Below, piece after piece: positions 7,566 to 15,997 of a stretch of 28,958 nucleotides of DNA. The notes beneath the pieces were generated by a model. That model was not told the origin of the DNA. It did not search any database and saw only the letters and a program-made list of their open reading frames with translations. The stretch spans positions 1 through 28,958 of the forward strand of contig CAMPKP010000026.1 of assembly GCA_946887295.1 (NCBI GenBank). The letters run 5' to 3'. How positions within the stretch are numbered: position 1 is the stretch's first letter; each line of letters begins with the position of its first letter. The position numbers and the translations under genes were made by a program. The stretch comes from an uncultured Gemmatimonadota bacterium. Its GTDB lineage: Bacteria > Gemmatimonadota > Gemmatimonadetes > Gemmatimonadales > GWC2-71-9.

Positions 7566-10192
7566 GTAGCGATCGGTTCCAGCGTTGCCAGGAGCTTTTC
7601 CACGCCGCCCTGCCCCTTGGGGGGCTGGAGCGAGCGGCCTTCCTGCAACAGCGGTGCGCCGACGACCCCGGGCTCCGGGCCGAGGTGGAGCGACTCCTCG
7701 GCGCCCACGAGCGGGCCGGCGACTTCATCTCTTCGCCCGCAATCGGCGCCGCGTCCGGCGGGGGCGGGTTTGACCTCAGCTGGGTGGGTCGGCTCGTCGG
7801 CCCCTACCGGGTGATCCGCGAGATTGGACGGGGAGGGATGGGCGCCGTCTATCTCGCCGAGCGGGCGGACGGCCAGTACGAGCAACGGGTCGCGCTGAAG
7901 GTGATCAAGCGCGGCATGGACACCGAACAGGTGCTCGCGCGCTTCCGGGCCGAGCGCCAGATCCTCGCCTCGCTGGATCACCCCAACATCGCCCGGCTGC
8001 TCGACGGCGGCAGCACGGAGCAGGGCACACCGTTCTTCGCCATGGAGTACATCGAGGGAGAGCCGATCGACGCCTGGGCCGCCCGGCGGGAGCTTTCGGT
8101 GGACGACCGCCTCCGCCTCTTCCTTCAGGTCTGCGGGGCGGTGACCTACGCACACCAGCATCTGGTCGTACATCGCGACATCAAGCCGCTCAACATCCTG
8201 GTGACGCCGCAGGGAGTGCCGAAGCTGCTGGATTTCGGCATCGCGAAGGTGCTGCATGAAGACGCCGACGAGGCCACGTCCACCGTGACCGGGATGCGGC
8301 TGCTGACTCCGGAGTACGCCAGTCCCGAACAGGTCGAAGGACGCCATGCCACGACCGTGAGTGACGTCTACGCCCTTGGGGTCGTGCTCTACGAGCTCCT
8401 CACCGGGCGGTCCCCCTACCGGCCCCGAAGCCCCACGCCACTCGACGTGATCGAGGCGGTCCGAACGACCGACCCGGAGCGGCCCAGTGCCATCGGTGGC
8501 ACGGACAAGCTCCGACGCCGGCTCCGGGGCGATCTCGACACCATCGTGCTCACCGCGCTCCGGAAGGAGCCGGCCCGCCGCTACCAGTCGGTCGAGCAGT
8601 TCGCCAGCGACCTGCGAAGGCACCTCGAGGGCCTGCCGGTCCGCGCCCGTCCCGACACCTTCGGGTACCGGGCGGAGAAATTCGTGCGGCGGAACAAGGT
8701 CCCGGTCGCGGCCGGCGTGCTCCTGGCCCTGGCGCTCGTGGGCGGGACGGCGGCGACGGCCTACCAGGCCAGTGCGGCTCGCGCGGCCCAGGATCGGGCC
8801 GAGCGTCGCTTCGCCGACGTACGGAAGCTGGCCAACGCGCTGCTCTTCGACTATCACGATGCCATTCGCGACCTGCGCGGCGCGAGGCCGGTGCGGGAGC
8901 GGATGGTCCGTGACGCGCTTGGCTACCTCGACGGATTGGCCCGGGAGTCGGGCGGGGACCCGTCACTCCAGCATGAGCTGGCGGGCGCATACCAGCGGAT
9001 CGGGGACCTTCAGGGCGGGGAACCCTCGAGCCTCGGCGACACGGAGGGGGCCGCGCGGAGCTACGGCAAGGCGCTGGGCATCCTCGAGTCGCTGCTCCGG
9101 GCCGATAGCGGGAACGCTCGACTCCATCGCGACGCGGCCCAATCCGCCATGGCCCTCGGGCGGGTGGTGTGGGGACGGGGAGATCTCGCCGGCGGACTCA
9201 AGCACGTCCACCGCGCCCGCGCTCTCCTCGACCCCCTCGTCGCCGCCGCGCCGACCGACACCGACCTGCGGCTGCAGCTGAGCGCAGCCAACAATCTTCT
9301 GGGACAGATCTCGCTGGAGGAAGGCAAGATCGCCGAGTCGCTCGAGTATCATCGAGCTGACCTGAACCAGTTACAGGCTGCGCCGCCTGCCGAACGCCGG
9401 CGGCCCGCGTTGCGGCACGCCATCTCGGTGACCTACGGGTATCTGGCCGATGCCCAGGTGGAGTCAGGCGACCTGACCGGCGCCTTGGCGAGCCACCGCC
9501 GGAGCCGCGCGCTGCGCCGAGAGCTCAGCGCCGAGTTCCCGGACAACGCCACCTATGCGGAGCTGGCATCCAGCGCCCGCTATTACGAGGGGTCCGTGCT
9601 GGGCCGACTGGGCCGATGGGAGCAAGCACTCGCGCTTCATCGGGAGGGCCTCGCCGAGGATTCCACCGGCTCCTTCAGCCTCTGCCGGATCGGCGAGGCG
9701 CTCGGCGCACTGGGCCGCCGCGCGGAGGCGCTCGGCTACCTGAAGCGGGCGCTGCGTCGGCATGAACAGGACCTGCGAGCCGATACGGCCAACCTGTCCA
9801 GCCGTCTGGCCGTGGTGGAAGACCTGGGACGGATCTGCGAAAACACGGCACGACTCGGCCGGCCCGAGGCGTCTGCCGCCTGCGCGAGAGCAACAGCCTT
9901 CGCCGAGGCGATCGTCGTGGAACCGACGCACGCCTTCCCGCGGGCGTTTCTGGCCGCGGTATGGACCGAAATCGGTGAGGCGCACGACACCCTGGCCAAT
10001 CGACCCGCCACGGGTGCATCGGATCGTCGGAACCATCGGATTGCGGCCAGGGAGCGGCATCACCGGAGCCATGAGATCTGGTCCGACCTGATGGTCAGAG
10101 GCCTCGTGAGTCCGGTCGACACCGCTCGGGTCTCCGCGGCGGCCGACGCCGCTGCCCGGGCCGAGCGACTGGCCATCGCGGCGGATCGGTAA
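7562..10192 (+). CDS. Transmembrane Ser/Thr protein kinase with TPR-rich C terminus
   Basis: The protein has 876 residues. Residues 1-60 form a short helical region typical of sigma-linked kinases. The kinase domain spans about 82-360: glycine loop EIGRGGMG (87-94), ATP-binding K113, catalytic H204-R205-D206 with N211, Mg-binding D224-F225-G226, and D268 in SDVYALG. The activation-loop end reads LLTPEYASPEQ, in place of the common G-T-P-E-Y-M-A-P-E. A single membrane helix (about 380-401) leads to a 470-residue extracytoplasmic part built of helical TPR-like repeats, for example ASHRRSRALRRELSAEFPDN and GRWEQALALHREGLAED, probably a sensor or docking surface. Catalytic residues are all present, so it should be active. 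GTG start is set by the overlap with the sigma factor stop. It ends 6 nt from the convergent hydrolase gene. Confidence 0.92.
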   Translation: MSSDRFQRCQELFHAALPLGGLERAAFLQQRCADDPGLRAEVERLLGAHERAGDFISSPAIGAASGGGGFDLSWVGRLVGPYRVIREIGRGGMGAVYLAERADGQYEQRVALKVIKRGMDTEQVLARFRAERQILASLDHPNIARLLDGGSTEQGTPFFAMEYIEGEPIDAWAARRELSVDDRLRLFLQVCGAVTYAHQHLVVHRDIKPLNILVTPQGVPKLLDFGIAKVLHEDADEATSTVTGMRLLTPEYASPEQVEGRHATTVSDVYALGVVLYELLTGRSPYRPRSPTPLDVIEAVRTTDPERPSAIGGTDKLRRRLRGDLDTIVLTALRKEPARRYQSVEQFASDLRRHLEGLPVRARPDTFGYRAEKFVRRNKVPVAAGVLLALALVGGTAATAYQASAARAAQDRAERRFADVRKLANALLFDYHDAIRDLRGARPVRERMVRDALGYLDGLARESGGDPSLQHELAGAYQRIGDLQGGEPSSLGDTEGAARSYGKALGILESLLRADSGNARLHRDAAQSAMALGRVVWGRGDLAGGLKHVHRARALLDPLVAAAPTDTDLRLQLSAANNLLGQISLEEGKIAESLEYHRADLNQLQAAPPAERRRPALRHAISVTYGYLADAQVESGDLTGALASHRRSRALRRELSAEFPDNATYAELASSARYYEGSVLGRLGRWEQALALHREGLAEDSTGSFSLCRIGEALGALGRRAEALGYLKRALRRHEQDLRADTANLSSRLAVVEDLGRICENTARLGRPEASAACARATAFAEAIVVEPTHAFPRAFLAAVWTEIGEAHDTLANRPATGASDRRNHRIAARERHHRSHEIWSDLMVRGLVSPVDTARVSAAADAAARAERLAIAADR

Positions 10193-10198
10193 GCGCGC

Positions 10199-10996
10199 TC
10201 AGGGTGGCACCCCTTCATCACCGGTCGGGCGGTCGAGCTGGAACTCGAAGTGAGCCAGACCGCCAGGGATACCGCCAGGACTGAACGTCTGCTCGACGAA
10301 CACCACGCCGCCGTCGCGGGTCACCAGCAGTACGGTCGAGGAGCGCGTCCCGTACTCGGGGGCGGTGATGAACGCCGACGACAGGAGCCGCTCCCACTCG
10401 AGTCCGACGCCCGTCGAGGGCAGGAGATCGTCCGCAGGGCGGGTCCGGTCGGACAGGAGACCCAGCAGCTCCGCGACCAGCTCCGACCCGGGGGCGGCCA
10501 GGAGACTCTCCAGGCCTCGCTTCGCCGAGCTCACCTTGGGCCAGGCGGTATCGAGCAGGTGGTTGCTGAGCCCATACACGCCCGGACCAAGTATTCGGGC
10601 GCGTCCCTCCCGGTTGGAGAAGTACCAGAGCTCCCGTGCATCGCCGGCGATGAGGTTGAACCCGTTGTAGAGCGCGGCGTCGCTGGTGACGCGTGCGATA
10701 TGCTGTGCGGCGCTGGTCTCCGCCGTCAGGAAGTCGGAGACCAGACGTCCGCGGGAGTGGAGGGCCGAGGGCTCCCTCTCGCCTTGCCGATAGTTGGTCA
10801 CGGCCGCGAAACGCCCCCGGCGGTCCAGTCCCAGCCACGTCCCCCCGGCCCGAAGGTCCCGGCCGGCCAGAACGGATGGGGCATCGGTCCAGAACGCGGC
10901 TGGGGCGGTGGGCCGATCGTAGAACTCATCTCGATTGGCCGCGATGATCAGGGAATACCGCGGATGGGACTCCACCGCGAAGAGCACGAGGCACAT
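10199..10996 (-). CDS. NRDE/TANGO2-family Ntn-hydrolase-like protein
   Basis: The product has 265 residues, matching the usual length of the NRDE family. The N terminus MCLVLFAVE places a candidate nucleophile Cys at position 2, to be exposed after Met removal as in N-terminal nucleophile hydrolases. The family signature AANRDEFYDRPT (19-30) follows, then AGRDLRAGGTWLGLDRRG and FAAVTNYR, and later YGLSNHLLD, all typical of the family. The TANGO2 relatives have been linked to heme and membrane-lipid handling in animals; the bacterial substrate is not known. It lies 39 nt behind the HD-GYP gene on the same strand and is probably the last gene of that operon. It ends 6 nt from the convergent kinase gene. 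Confidence 0.9.
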   Translation of the reverse strand: MCLVLFAVESHPRYSLIIAANRDEFYDRPTAPAAFWTDAPSVLAGRDLRAGGTWLGLDRRGRFAAVTNYRQGEREPSALHSRGRLVSDFLTAETSAAQHIARVTSDAALYNGFNLIAGDARELWYFSNREGRARILGPGVYGLSNHLLDTAWPKVSSAKRGLESLLAAPGSELVAELLGLLSDRTRPADDLLPSTGVGLEWERLLSSAFITAPEYGTRSSTVLLVTRDGGVVFVEQTFSPGGIPGGLAHFEFQLDRPTGDEGVPP

Positions 10997-11035
10997 GTGA
11001 GCGGCAAGATAGTCGCCCTCCCGCCGCCTCGTCCG

Positions 11036-12202
11036 CTACCGGCCCGCCATGTCGGGAGGGGCCATGACCCGATGGTCCCAGCGTCGCACCATCGCGGTGA
11101 AGCTGGAAGTGAGCGCGGGATCGAACTCCACCCCGGCGCGCTCCTCGATGTACTGCAGCGCGGTCTCCGACTCCCAGGCATCGCGGTAGGGGCGATGGGT
11201 GCGCAGGGCGTCGTAGACATCGCACAGATGGACCAGGCGGGAGCCGTAGTGGGTGCCGCGCTGGGAGTGCCGGCACGGATAGCCGGTCCCGTCCATCATC
11301 AGGTGATGCTCGTAGGCCACCACGGCCGCGAGGTCGAGCGCCTGGTCGCCTGCGAGCAGGATGCGCGCGCCTTCCGCCGGGTGCCGCTGGATCTCGGCAC
11401 GCTCCGCCTCTGTCAGCTTGCCGGGCTTGAGCAGCACCTCCCGGGGCACCCGCACCTTGCCCAGATCGTGCAGCAGTCCGGCGACCCCCACCGCCCGCAC
11501 CTGCACCGACCCGAGCTCGAGCGCCTCGGCCAGCGCCATGGCGAGCACCGCGACGTTCATCGAGTGCGTCGTCGTGTATTGATCGAACTCCTTGAGCTGC
11601 AGGAGGGGGAGCACCGTGCCCCGTTCCGCGTGCATCGCGACCGACAGTGATTGGACGACCATCTCCGCCTCGAGCAGCGGAATGCGGCCGGTGCGGCTGA
11701 CCTCGTCGTGGACCCAGTGGATCGCCTCGCACTCCTCGTGGAGGCCATAGTCGAGCGTCGCGAGCACCGAGGCGGTGGCCGCGGCGCCCGGGTGCTCCCG
11801 TTGGACCGCGACGCTGCCGAAGCGCAGGTGGCCGCTCCCTTCGTGACGGACGGACGAGCTGTCGAACGGCCGCCCCGCCAGCCGCCCCGCCAGCCGGTCG
11901 AAGAAGTCCTCGAACTCCTCGGGAGTCGCCTCGCCGGTCACCTCGATGCGCTGAATTCCCGCCCCCACGAGGCGGGGCGTCCACTCCCAGGCGCGCAGCT
12001 CGTGCACCACCCGCAGGCCGAACACCACCTCGCCGTCGAGCAGGGAGAATTCCAGCTTCGTCCCCTCCGCTCTCTGGAGATCCTGAAGCTGGCGAAAGGC
12101 CGACTCGATGGCCCTGCGGTAGGCCGGATGCTCCTCGCCGTACAGCAGCGACGACGAGAGCGCCTGGGTGAGCCCGGTGAGGAAGCGGACGGCGTCGCTC
12201 AC
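11036..12202 (-). CDS. HD-GYP domain phosphodiesterase with N-terminal shared module
   Basis: The protein has 388 residues. The C-terminal part (about 195-370) is an HD-GYP domain that breaks down cyclic di-GMP or a related cyclic dinucleotide using two or three metal ions. Motifs seen: H213 in TTTHSMN, H245-D246 in LLHDLGK, H299-H300 in EHHLMMDGTGYP (the GYP at 307-309), and D328 in LCDVYDALRTHRPYR. The metal ligands therefore look complete. Residues 1-110 form a small alpha/beta module (LTGLTQALSSSLLYGEEHPA) that resembles the N terminus of the HEAT protein encoded just upstream. The GTG start at 12202 overlaps the upstream stop (GTGA), so the two are translationally coupled. Alternative starts upstream would read through the HEAT gene in another frame and were rejected. 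Confidence 0.9.
   Translation of the reverse strand: MSDAVRFLTGLTQALSSSLLYGEEHPAYRRAIESAFRQLQDLQRAEGTKLEFSLLDGEVVFGLRVVHELRAWEWTPRLVGAGIQRIEVTGEATPEEFEDFFDRLAGRLAGRPFDSSSVRHEGSGHLRFGSVAVQREHPGAAATASVLATLDYGLHEECEAIHWVHDEVSRTGRIPLLEAEMVVQSLSVAMHAERGTVLPLLQLKEFDQYTTTHSMNVAVLAMALAEALELGSVQVRAVGVAGLLHDLGKVRVPREVLLKPGKLTEAERAEIQRHPAEGARILLAGDQALDLAAVVAYEHHLMMDGTGYPCRHSQRGTHYGSRLVHLCDVYDALRTHRPYRDAWESETALQYIEERAGVEFDPALTSSFTAMVRRWDHRVMAPPDMAGR
11869..11892. repeat. 12-bp tandem duplication inside the HD-GYP gene
   Basis: The unit GCCGCCCCGCCA occurs twice back to back. It keeps the frame and adds a repeated Leu-Ala-Gly-Arg in the linker just after the N-terminal module. It is probably a neutral slippage product. 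Confidence 0.6.
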
Positions 12203-14286
12203 CTGGGCACCCGGGTCCCCGCCGCGGCGCGGATCTCCGGATCGCGGTGCCGGGCGGCCGTCGCCAGCACGGAGGAGGCGCGCGGGTCCTCGCCGTAGCC
12301 GTCCGCCAGAGCTTTCAGGACCGCGACCAGGACCGGTGATTTGGGCGCCAGCCGGCTGCCGCCCCACCAGCGGCGCTGGCTGGCCAGCGCGACCAGCCGG
12401 CCCACCCGGTCGGGATCGGGGCAACCGGCCAGGGCCCGCACGGCCAGCAGCCGCACCTCGTGGTCTCGAGACGTATCCTGTGCGATGCGATCCAGCAGCG
12501 GGATCGTCCCGGGTGGGCAGGTGGGCAGCGCGGCGCCCAGGACCATCGTGAGAATGCCTGAATCGGTGTCCGCGAGGCCGCTCACGATCGCGGCTTCGCG
12601 GGTGCCGGGAGAGTCCAGCAGCAGGCGGTAGGCCTCCCGACGGACCCGGGGCTCCGCGTGCGCGGTGTACGGCACCGGGCTGAACCAGTCGGGCCAGCGG
12701 CCAAGCCTGCCGAGGAGGAGAAGCAGGTTTCGCTGCACGAACCAGGGCGTGTGGGGGAGACGCTCCGCGACCGCCTCCGCGGCCGGAGCCCCGATCTCTC
12801 CCAGGATCCGGAGCAGGTTCCACCGGGTGGACCGATCCGCCGACGCGGCGAGTGCGTCGAGCAGCGGCACGCTGGCCGCCGCTCCCAGCCTCGCCGCCAG
12901 CGCCTCGACGACCGTGAAGTCCACCGGCAGATTCCCCAGCTCCTGCGCCAGCAGGTCCGGGGTCACCAGGCGACCCCAGATCACCTCCGTCTCGGCGCCT
13001 GCCTTCGCGGCATCCGCCAGCAGGTCGGTCAGGAGCCTGGTGCGCCCGGTGTCGACCAGGCGCTGGGCGGCCGCGAGGACCCGGGGGCCCATCTCGCCGA
13101 TCTCGAGCCCGATGCAAAGCAGCAGCTCCGGCTCGAGATCGATCTGAGGCAGCGACTCCGTTGCCTGCGATGGGGTCCTGGTGTTGCGGACGAGGTGTTG
13201 CAGCACCGAGGCGTACGCTTCGGGGTTCGGGTCCTCGAGGTCCCAGTCCGATACCAGCCGGGTGACGTTCTCACGGAGGGCGCTGTCCGCCGCCGCGGCG
13301 ACATCCTGCTCGCCGGATTCCGCATGCTGGGCCAGCTTGCCCAGCAGCAGCATCAGGCTGTCGGAGATGTTGCGCTTCGACGACTCGCCCGCGGCCTGGA
13401 CCACTTTTACCACGGCATCGGCCGCGAGGGTCTGCGAGGCTGCGAGGACGAACCGCCTGCGGTATGGCTCGCTTCCCCCGACCTGGAGCAGTCGTTCCAG
13501 TGCGGTGGGATCGAGCGATGCGATCAGCTTCGAGAGGCGCCGGCGCAGCCAGGCCTGCTCGACGGTCTCCCCCACCGCGACCTCCTCGGCCACTCGCATT
13601 AGGTAGCTGACGACGGTCTGGTCGTAGCTGGCCTCGCGAAAGCGCCGGTTGATCGCTGCCGCGAGCACACCCGGGTGGCTGCTCCCGGCCTGGTGGGTTT
13701 CGGCTCCCTCGGGCAGGGCGGCGCGGGCCAGCTCCAGCCACAGCTGAATGCCCTGTCCCCGCGGCTCGTTCTCGGCGTCCTGAAAGTCCTCCGACAGTTC
13801 GAGGCGGTCGTACTGCGCGGGGTAGAGCTGGGTGTGGGCCCAACGGCGCGCCTCTTCGGCTCGCAGACCCAGCGGCCCGGGATCGCGCCGTGCGTCAGTG
13901 CCCAGCGCGGCCAGCAGCGCGGCCACTTCAGCCTGGGTGATCCCGCCGTCGAATCGCAGGGCGGCAATGCGGTGCCGGTGGAAGCGTTGAGCGAGGTTGG
14001 CGAGCAGGCCGTTTCCAGGGTCTGTAGCGACCCCGTTGATCACGAACTGCCGGCGGGCGACCCCCAGGGTGATCCCGGGCCGGCGGGCAAGCACGTCGGC
14101 CAGGGCATGGGTGAGCCGCTCGGCGGCCGCGACCAGGATCGGGTGCCCGGCCGGATAGGCCGACTGGTGCCCAAGGGCCAGAGAGAACTCCACCAGCAGG
14201 TCCGAAAGGTCCCGCGCGAGCGTGATCCGCTCGCCGGCCGGCCTTGGCGTGGGTTGTCCTGCCCTGAGGGGCCCTGAAGCGGACAC
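12199..14286 (-). CDS. HEAT-repeat scaffold protein partnered with HD-GYP
   Basis: The protein has 695 residues and no signal peptide or membrane helix, so it should be cytoplasmic. Residues 22-130 form a module (LVEFSLALGHQSAYPAGHP; FVINGVATD at 81-89; RFDGGITQAEVAALLAAL at 111-128) that parallels the N terminus of the HD-GYP partner. From about 260 to the end the sequence is a long alpha-helical array; the last third has clear HEAT-like units such as STRWNLLRILGEIGAPAAEAV, RDHEVRLLAVRALAGCPD and RDPEIRAAAG. Such superhelices bind other proteins. Start is GTG at 14286 with a strong AGGAGG 9 nt upstream. The stop overlaps the HD-GYP start. Together they look like a scaffold and its cyclic-dinucleotide enzyme; the partner protein is unknown. 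Confidence 0.82.
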   Translation of the reverse strand: MSASGPLRAGQPTPRPAGERITLARDLSDLLVEFSLALGHQSAYPAGHPILVAAAERLTHALADVLARRPGITLGVARRQFVINGVATDPGNGLLANLAQRFHRHRIAALRFDGGITQAEVAALLAALGTDARRDPGPLGLRAEEARRWAHTQLYPAQYDRLELSEDFQDAENEPRGQGIQLWLELARAALPEGAETHQAGSSHPGVLAAAINRRFREASYDQTVVSYLMRVAEEVAVGETVEQAWLRRRLSKLIASLDPTALERLLQVGGSEPYRRRFVLAASQTLAADAVVKVVQAAGESSKRNISDSLMLLLGKLAQHAESGEQDVAAAADSALRENVTRLVSDWDLEDPNPEAYASVLQHLVRNTRTPSQATESLPQIDLEPELLLCIGLEIGEMGPRVLAAAQRLVDTGRTRLLTDLLADAAKAGAETEVIWGRLVTPDLLAQELGNLPVDFTVVEALAARLGAAASVPLLDALAASADRSTRWNLLRILGEIGAPAAEAVAERLPHTPWFVQRNLLLLLGRLGRWPDWFSPVPYTAHAEPRVRREAYRLLLDSPGTREAAIVSGLADTDSGILTMVLGAALPTCPPGTIPLLDRIAQDTSRDHEVRLLAVRALAGCPDPDRVGRLVALASQRRWWGGSRLAPKSPVLVAVLKALADGYGEDPRASSVLATAARHRDPEIRAAAGTRVPR

Positions 14287-14392
14287 GGTCGGGGCCTCCT
14301 GGCCCGGTAGAGTGGCCCGAGCGAGGAGGGCAAGAGGTGCGCCTGCCGGAGCATGGGCGCCAAGTCGTTGACTGTGAGTGACTTCTCACCGC

Positions 14393-14421
14393 AATGTAGA
14401 AACCAGCAGGTGCGGTGTCGT
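14393..14421 (-). promoter_or_regulatory. Candidate promoter for the HEAT/HD-GYP operon
   Basis: Read on the minus strand, ACGACA (14421-14416) and TACATT (14398-14393) are 17 nt apart. The predicted transcript would start near 14386 and run about 100 nt to the GTG at 14286. A perfect 5-bp inverted repeat (GTGAG 14374-14378, CTCAC 14385-14389) straddles the start point. The -35 matches consensus at four of six positions, so confidence is moderate. Confidence 0.4.
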
Positions 14422-14439
14422 GCGATCTGCCCTTCCGAC

Positions 14440-14982
14440 CTAGGGGTAGAAGGTCCAGCGGTCGCGGGTGGGTGCCGGACCCTGGGATCCGTTCACGGTC
14501 GGCTGTCTTGGCGGGGGGGTGGGAGCAGGCGCAACCCTGGCGGGTTCGGGCGCCTTCGCGACCCGCGGCCTGTGTCGCCGGGAGCCTCTTCTGAGGGGTG
14601 GGAAGTTGACTGTGCCCGCTATTCCCGCCAGGGTCCGCAGCAGGCCTCGCTTGCCGTGGGCAGTCCTGTGTTCCCCGGCGATCTGATAGGTCTCGTCGGT
14701 GGCCGGCAGCGGGGCTGGTTCGGCCTGGACCGGTTCGGGCTGGGCTGGCTGGGTCCAGGCTGGCTCGGGCCGGGCTGGCTCAGCCGGGGGATGAGAGTGC
14801 CGCTCTGCCTGGAATTTGCGGTACTCCGGATGCTCGGTGATGGGAACCCAGCTCGAGGTGGCGCGATGGAAGATGCGTGACTCGGCGGTGATCTCGCCGC
14901 TCCGCATGGCCGCATGAAGCGACAGAGGAGTCCGATACAGCAACTCCCTTCCAGGCACTACAGCTACCAGGTACTCGCTCAT
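14440..14982 (-). CDS. Small GYF_2-like protein A with proline-rich linker
   Basis: The protein has 180 residues. Residues 1-55 form a compact domain (YLVAVVPGRELLY, then LHAAMRSGEITAESRIFHR and ATSSWVPITEHPEY). Its order of features, a helix ending in G-x-I, then S-x-I, then a Trp in x-x-W-x-x-I, resembles GYF_2 (DUF4339-type) domains. Twelve residues, ESRIFHRATSSW, are identical to the paralog at 16921-17313. Residues 65-95 are a degenerate Pro/Glu/Ala-rich linker; an amphipathic basic stretch (KRGLLRTLAGIAGTV) follows, then another Pro-rich run and a terminal R-D-R-W-T-F-Y-P. The start ATG at 14982 has GGGAGA upstream. No membrane helix. Function unknown; GYF-type domains often bind proline-rich peptides, so self-association is possible. 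Confidence 0.78.
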   Translation of the reverse strand: MSEYLVAVVPGRELLYRTPLSLHAAMRSGEITAESRIFHRATSSWVPITEHPEYRKFQAERHSHPPAEPARPEPAWTQPAQPEPVQAEPAPLPATDETYQIAGEHRTAHGKRGLLRTLAGIAGTVNFPPLRRGSRRHRPRVAKAPEPARVAPAPTPPPRQPTVNGSQGPAPTRDRWTFYP

Positions 14983-15072
14983 CCCGCTTCTCCCGGCACC
15001 CATTCGCCGACCCCAGGTGCCACTCGCGGCAATTTACGACCTGGGGCCGAGGCATCAAGGGTCAGTGCCGCG

Positions 15073-15978
15073 CTAGGGGGTCGGGATGGAAGCCCTGCCG
15101 CTCCCGGGATCGAAGGTGCTGCCCGGCGGCAACAGGTGAAGCCGCACGTCCGTGGCGCCGAGCCTGGCGCCGGACGACCTGGGAATGCGGGCCCGGCGGG
15201 CGTCGTACACCACCACCTGGCTCTCCCCCAGCACCGCCCAACGGCCGTCCGGCCGGACCTCCAGCGCGCTGCTCTCGTCGATGCCGACGCCGATCAGGGA
15301 CGGACGCTCCAGCACCGCGCTCATCAATCGGTTGTGACGCTCGCGTCGGATGAAGTGCTGGTCCACGATGGCCTCGGGCAGGAAGCCGAGGCCGGGGACG
15401 ATCTGGACCCGATGACGGGCGATTGCCGTGAACTCGTCGCCGTAGTAGCCGGTGGTGTCGCCGGGCGGAGTCTGGTTGCCGCTGATCATCGAGTCCGACA
15501 TGATGGCGGCGCCGGCCGAGGTGCCGCCGATGACCGCGCCAAGGCGATAGAGCCGGTGCATCGCGCGAAGGGCGGCGGTTCCGCCGAGGGCGGCGGTGAG
15601 CAGCGCCTGGTCGCCGCCGGTGAACCAGATCCCGGTGGCGGAGTCGAGCCGGCGGATCGCGGAATCGGATTCCCCCACCGCGCTGTCCATCAGGAACACG
15701 AAGCTCCGGGCCCCCAGGCTGTCGAGCTCGGCGGCGACTTCCTCGCCTGTCGCCGCGGCCTCGGAGCTGGCCATGGGCACCACCGCGACCCGGGCGGCCC
15801 CGGCACCGCCCGCGAGCTCCACGAACCGGCGCATCATCGCATCCGAGCGCGATCCGCCTCCTGCGATGAGGAGGGTGCCTTTCGGCCGGGGACCCGCTGC
15901 GGGTCGCGGTGGTGTGGACGCCGTCGTGGAGAGCGTCAGCAGGGCAAGTATCGGAAACCAGCGGGGGGGTCGGAGCAC
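15073..15978 (-). CDS. Secreted cyanophycinase (peptidase family S51)
   Basis: The product has 301 residues. It has a signal peptide (about 1-21), so it acts outside the cytoplasm like the extracellular cyanophycinases. Family marks: KGTLLIAGGGS (33-43), GIWFTGGDQ (116-124), the nucleophile elbow GGTSAGAAIMSD (151-162) with Ser154, GLGFLPEAIVDQHFIRRERH (196-215) with His208, and GIDESSAL. Cyanophycinases release beta-Asp-Arg dipeptides from cyanophycin, but relatives with the same fold may cleave other Asp-linked peptides. No cyanophycin synthetase is in the window, so it may scavenge external polymer. GTG start, no strong Shine-Dalgarno; it begins 20 nt after the IclR gene and is probably regulated by it. 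Confidence 0.87.
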   Translation of the reverse strand: MLRPPRWFPILALLTLSTTASTPPRPAAGPRPKGTLLIAGGGSRSDAMMRRFVELAGGAGAARVAVVPMASSEAAATGEEVAAELDSLGARSFVFLMDSAVGESDSAIRRLDSATGIWFTGGDQALLTAALGGTAALRAMHRLYRLGAVIGGTSAGAAIMSDSMISGNQTPPGDTTGYYGDEFTAIARHRVQIVPGLGFLPEAIVDQHFIRRERHNRLMSAVLERPSLIGVGIDESSALEVRPDGRWAVLGESQVVVYDARRARIPRSSGARLGATDVRLHLLPPGSTFDPGSGRASIPTP

Positions 15979-15997
15979 GGGCAGGGAGGTGCCGCCG

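Noticed and set aside
12203..13117. Possible N-terminal extension of the HD-GYP gene
   Set aside because: It would overlap the HEAT gene in another frame and encode Arg/Gly-rich non-protein-like sequence; the GTG at 12202 gives a coherent module.
15025..15072. 7-bp inverted repeat CGCGGCA / TGCCGCG after the cyanophycinase gene
   Set aside because: The 34-nt loop is too long for a terminator and no T tract follows; likely chance in GC-rich DNA.
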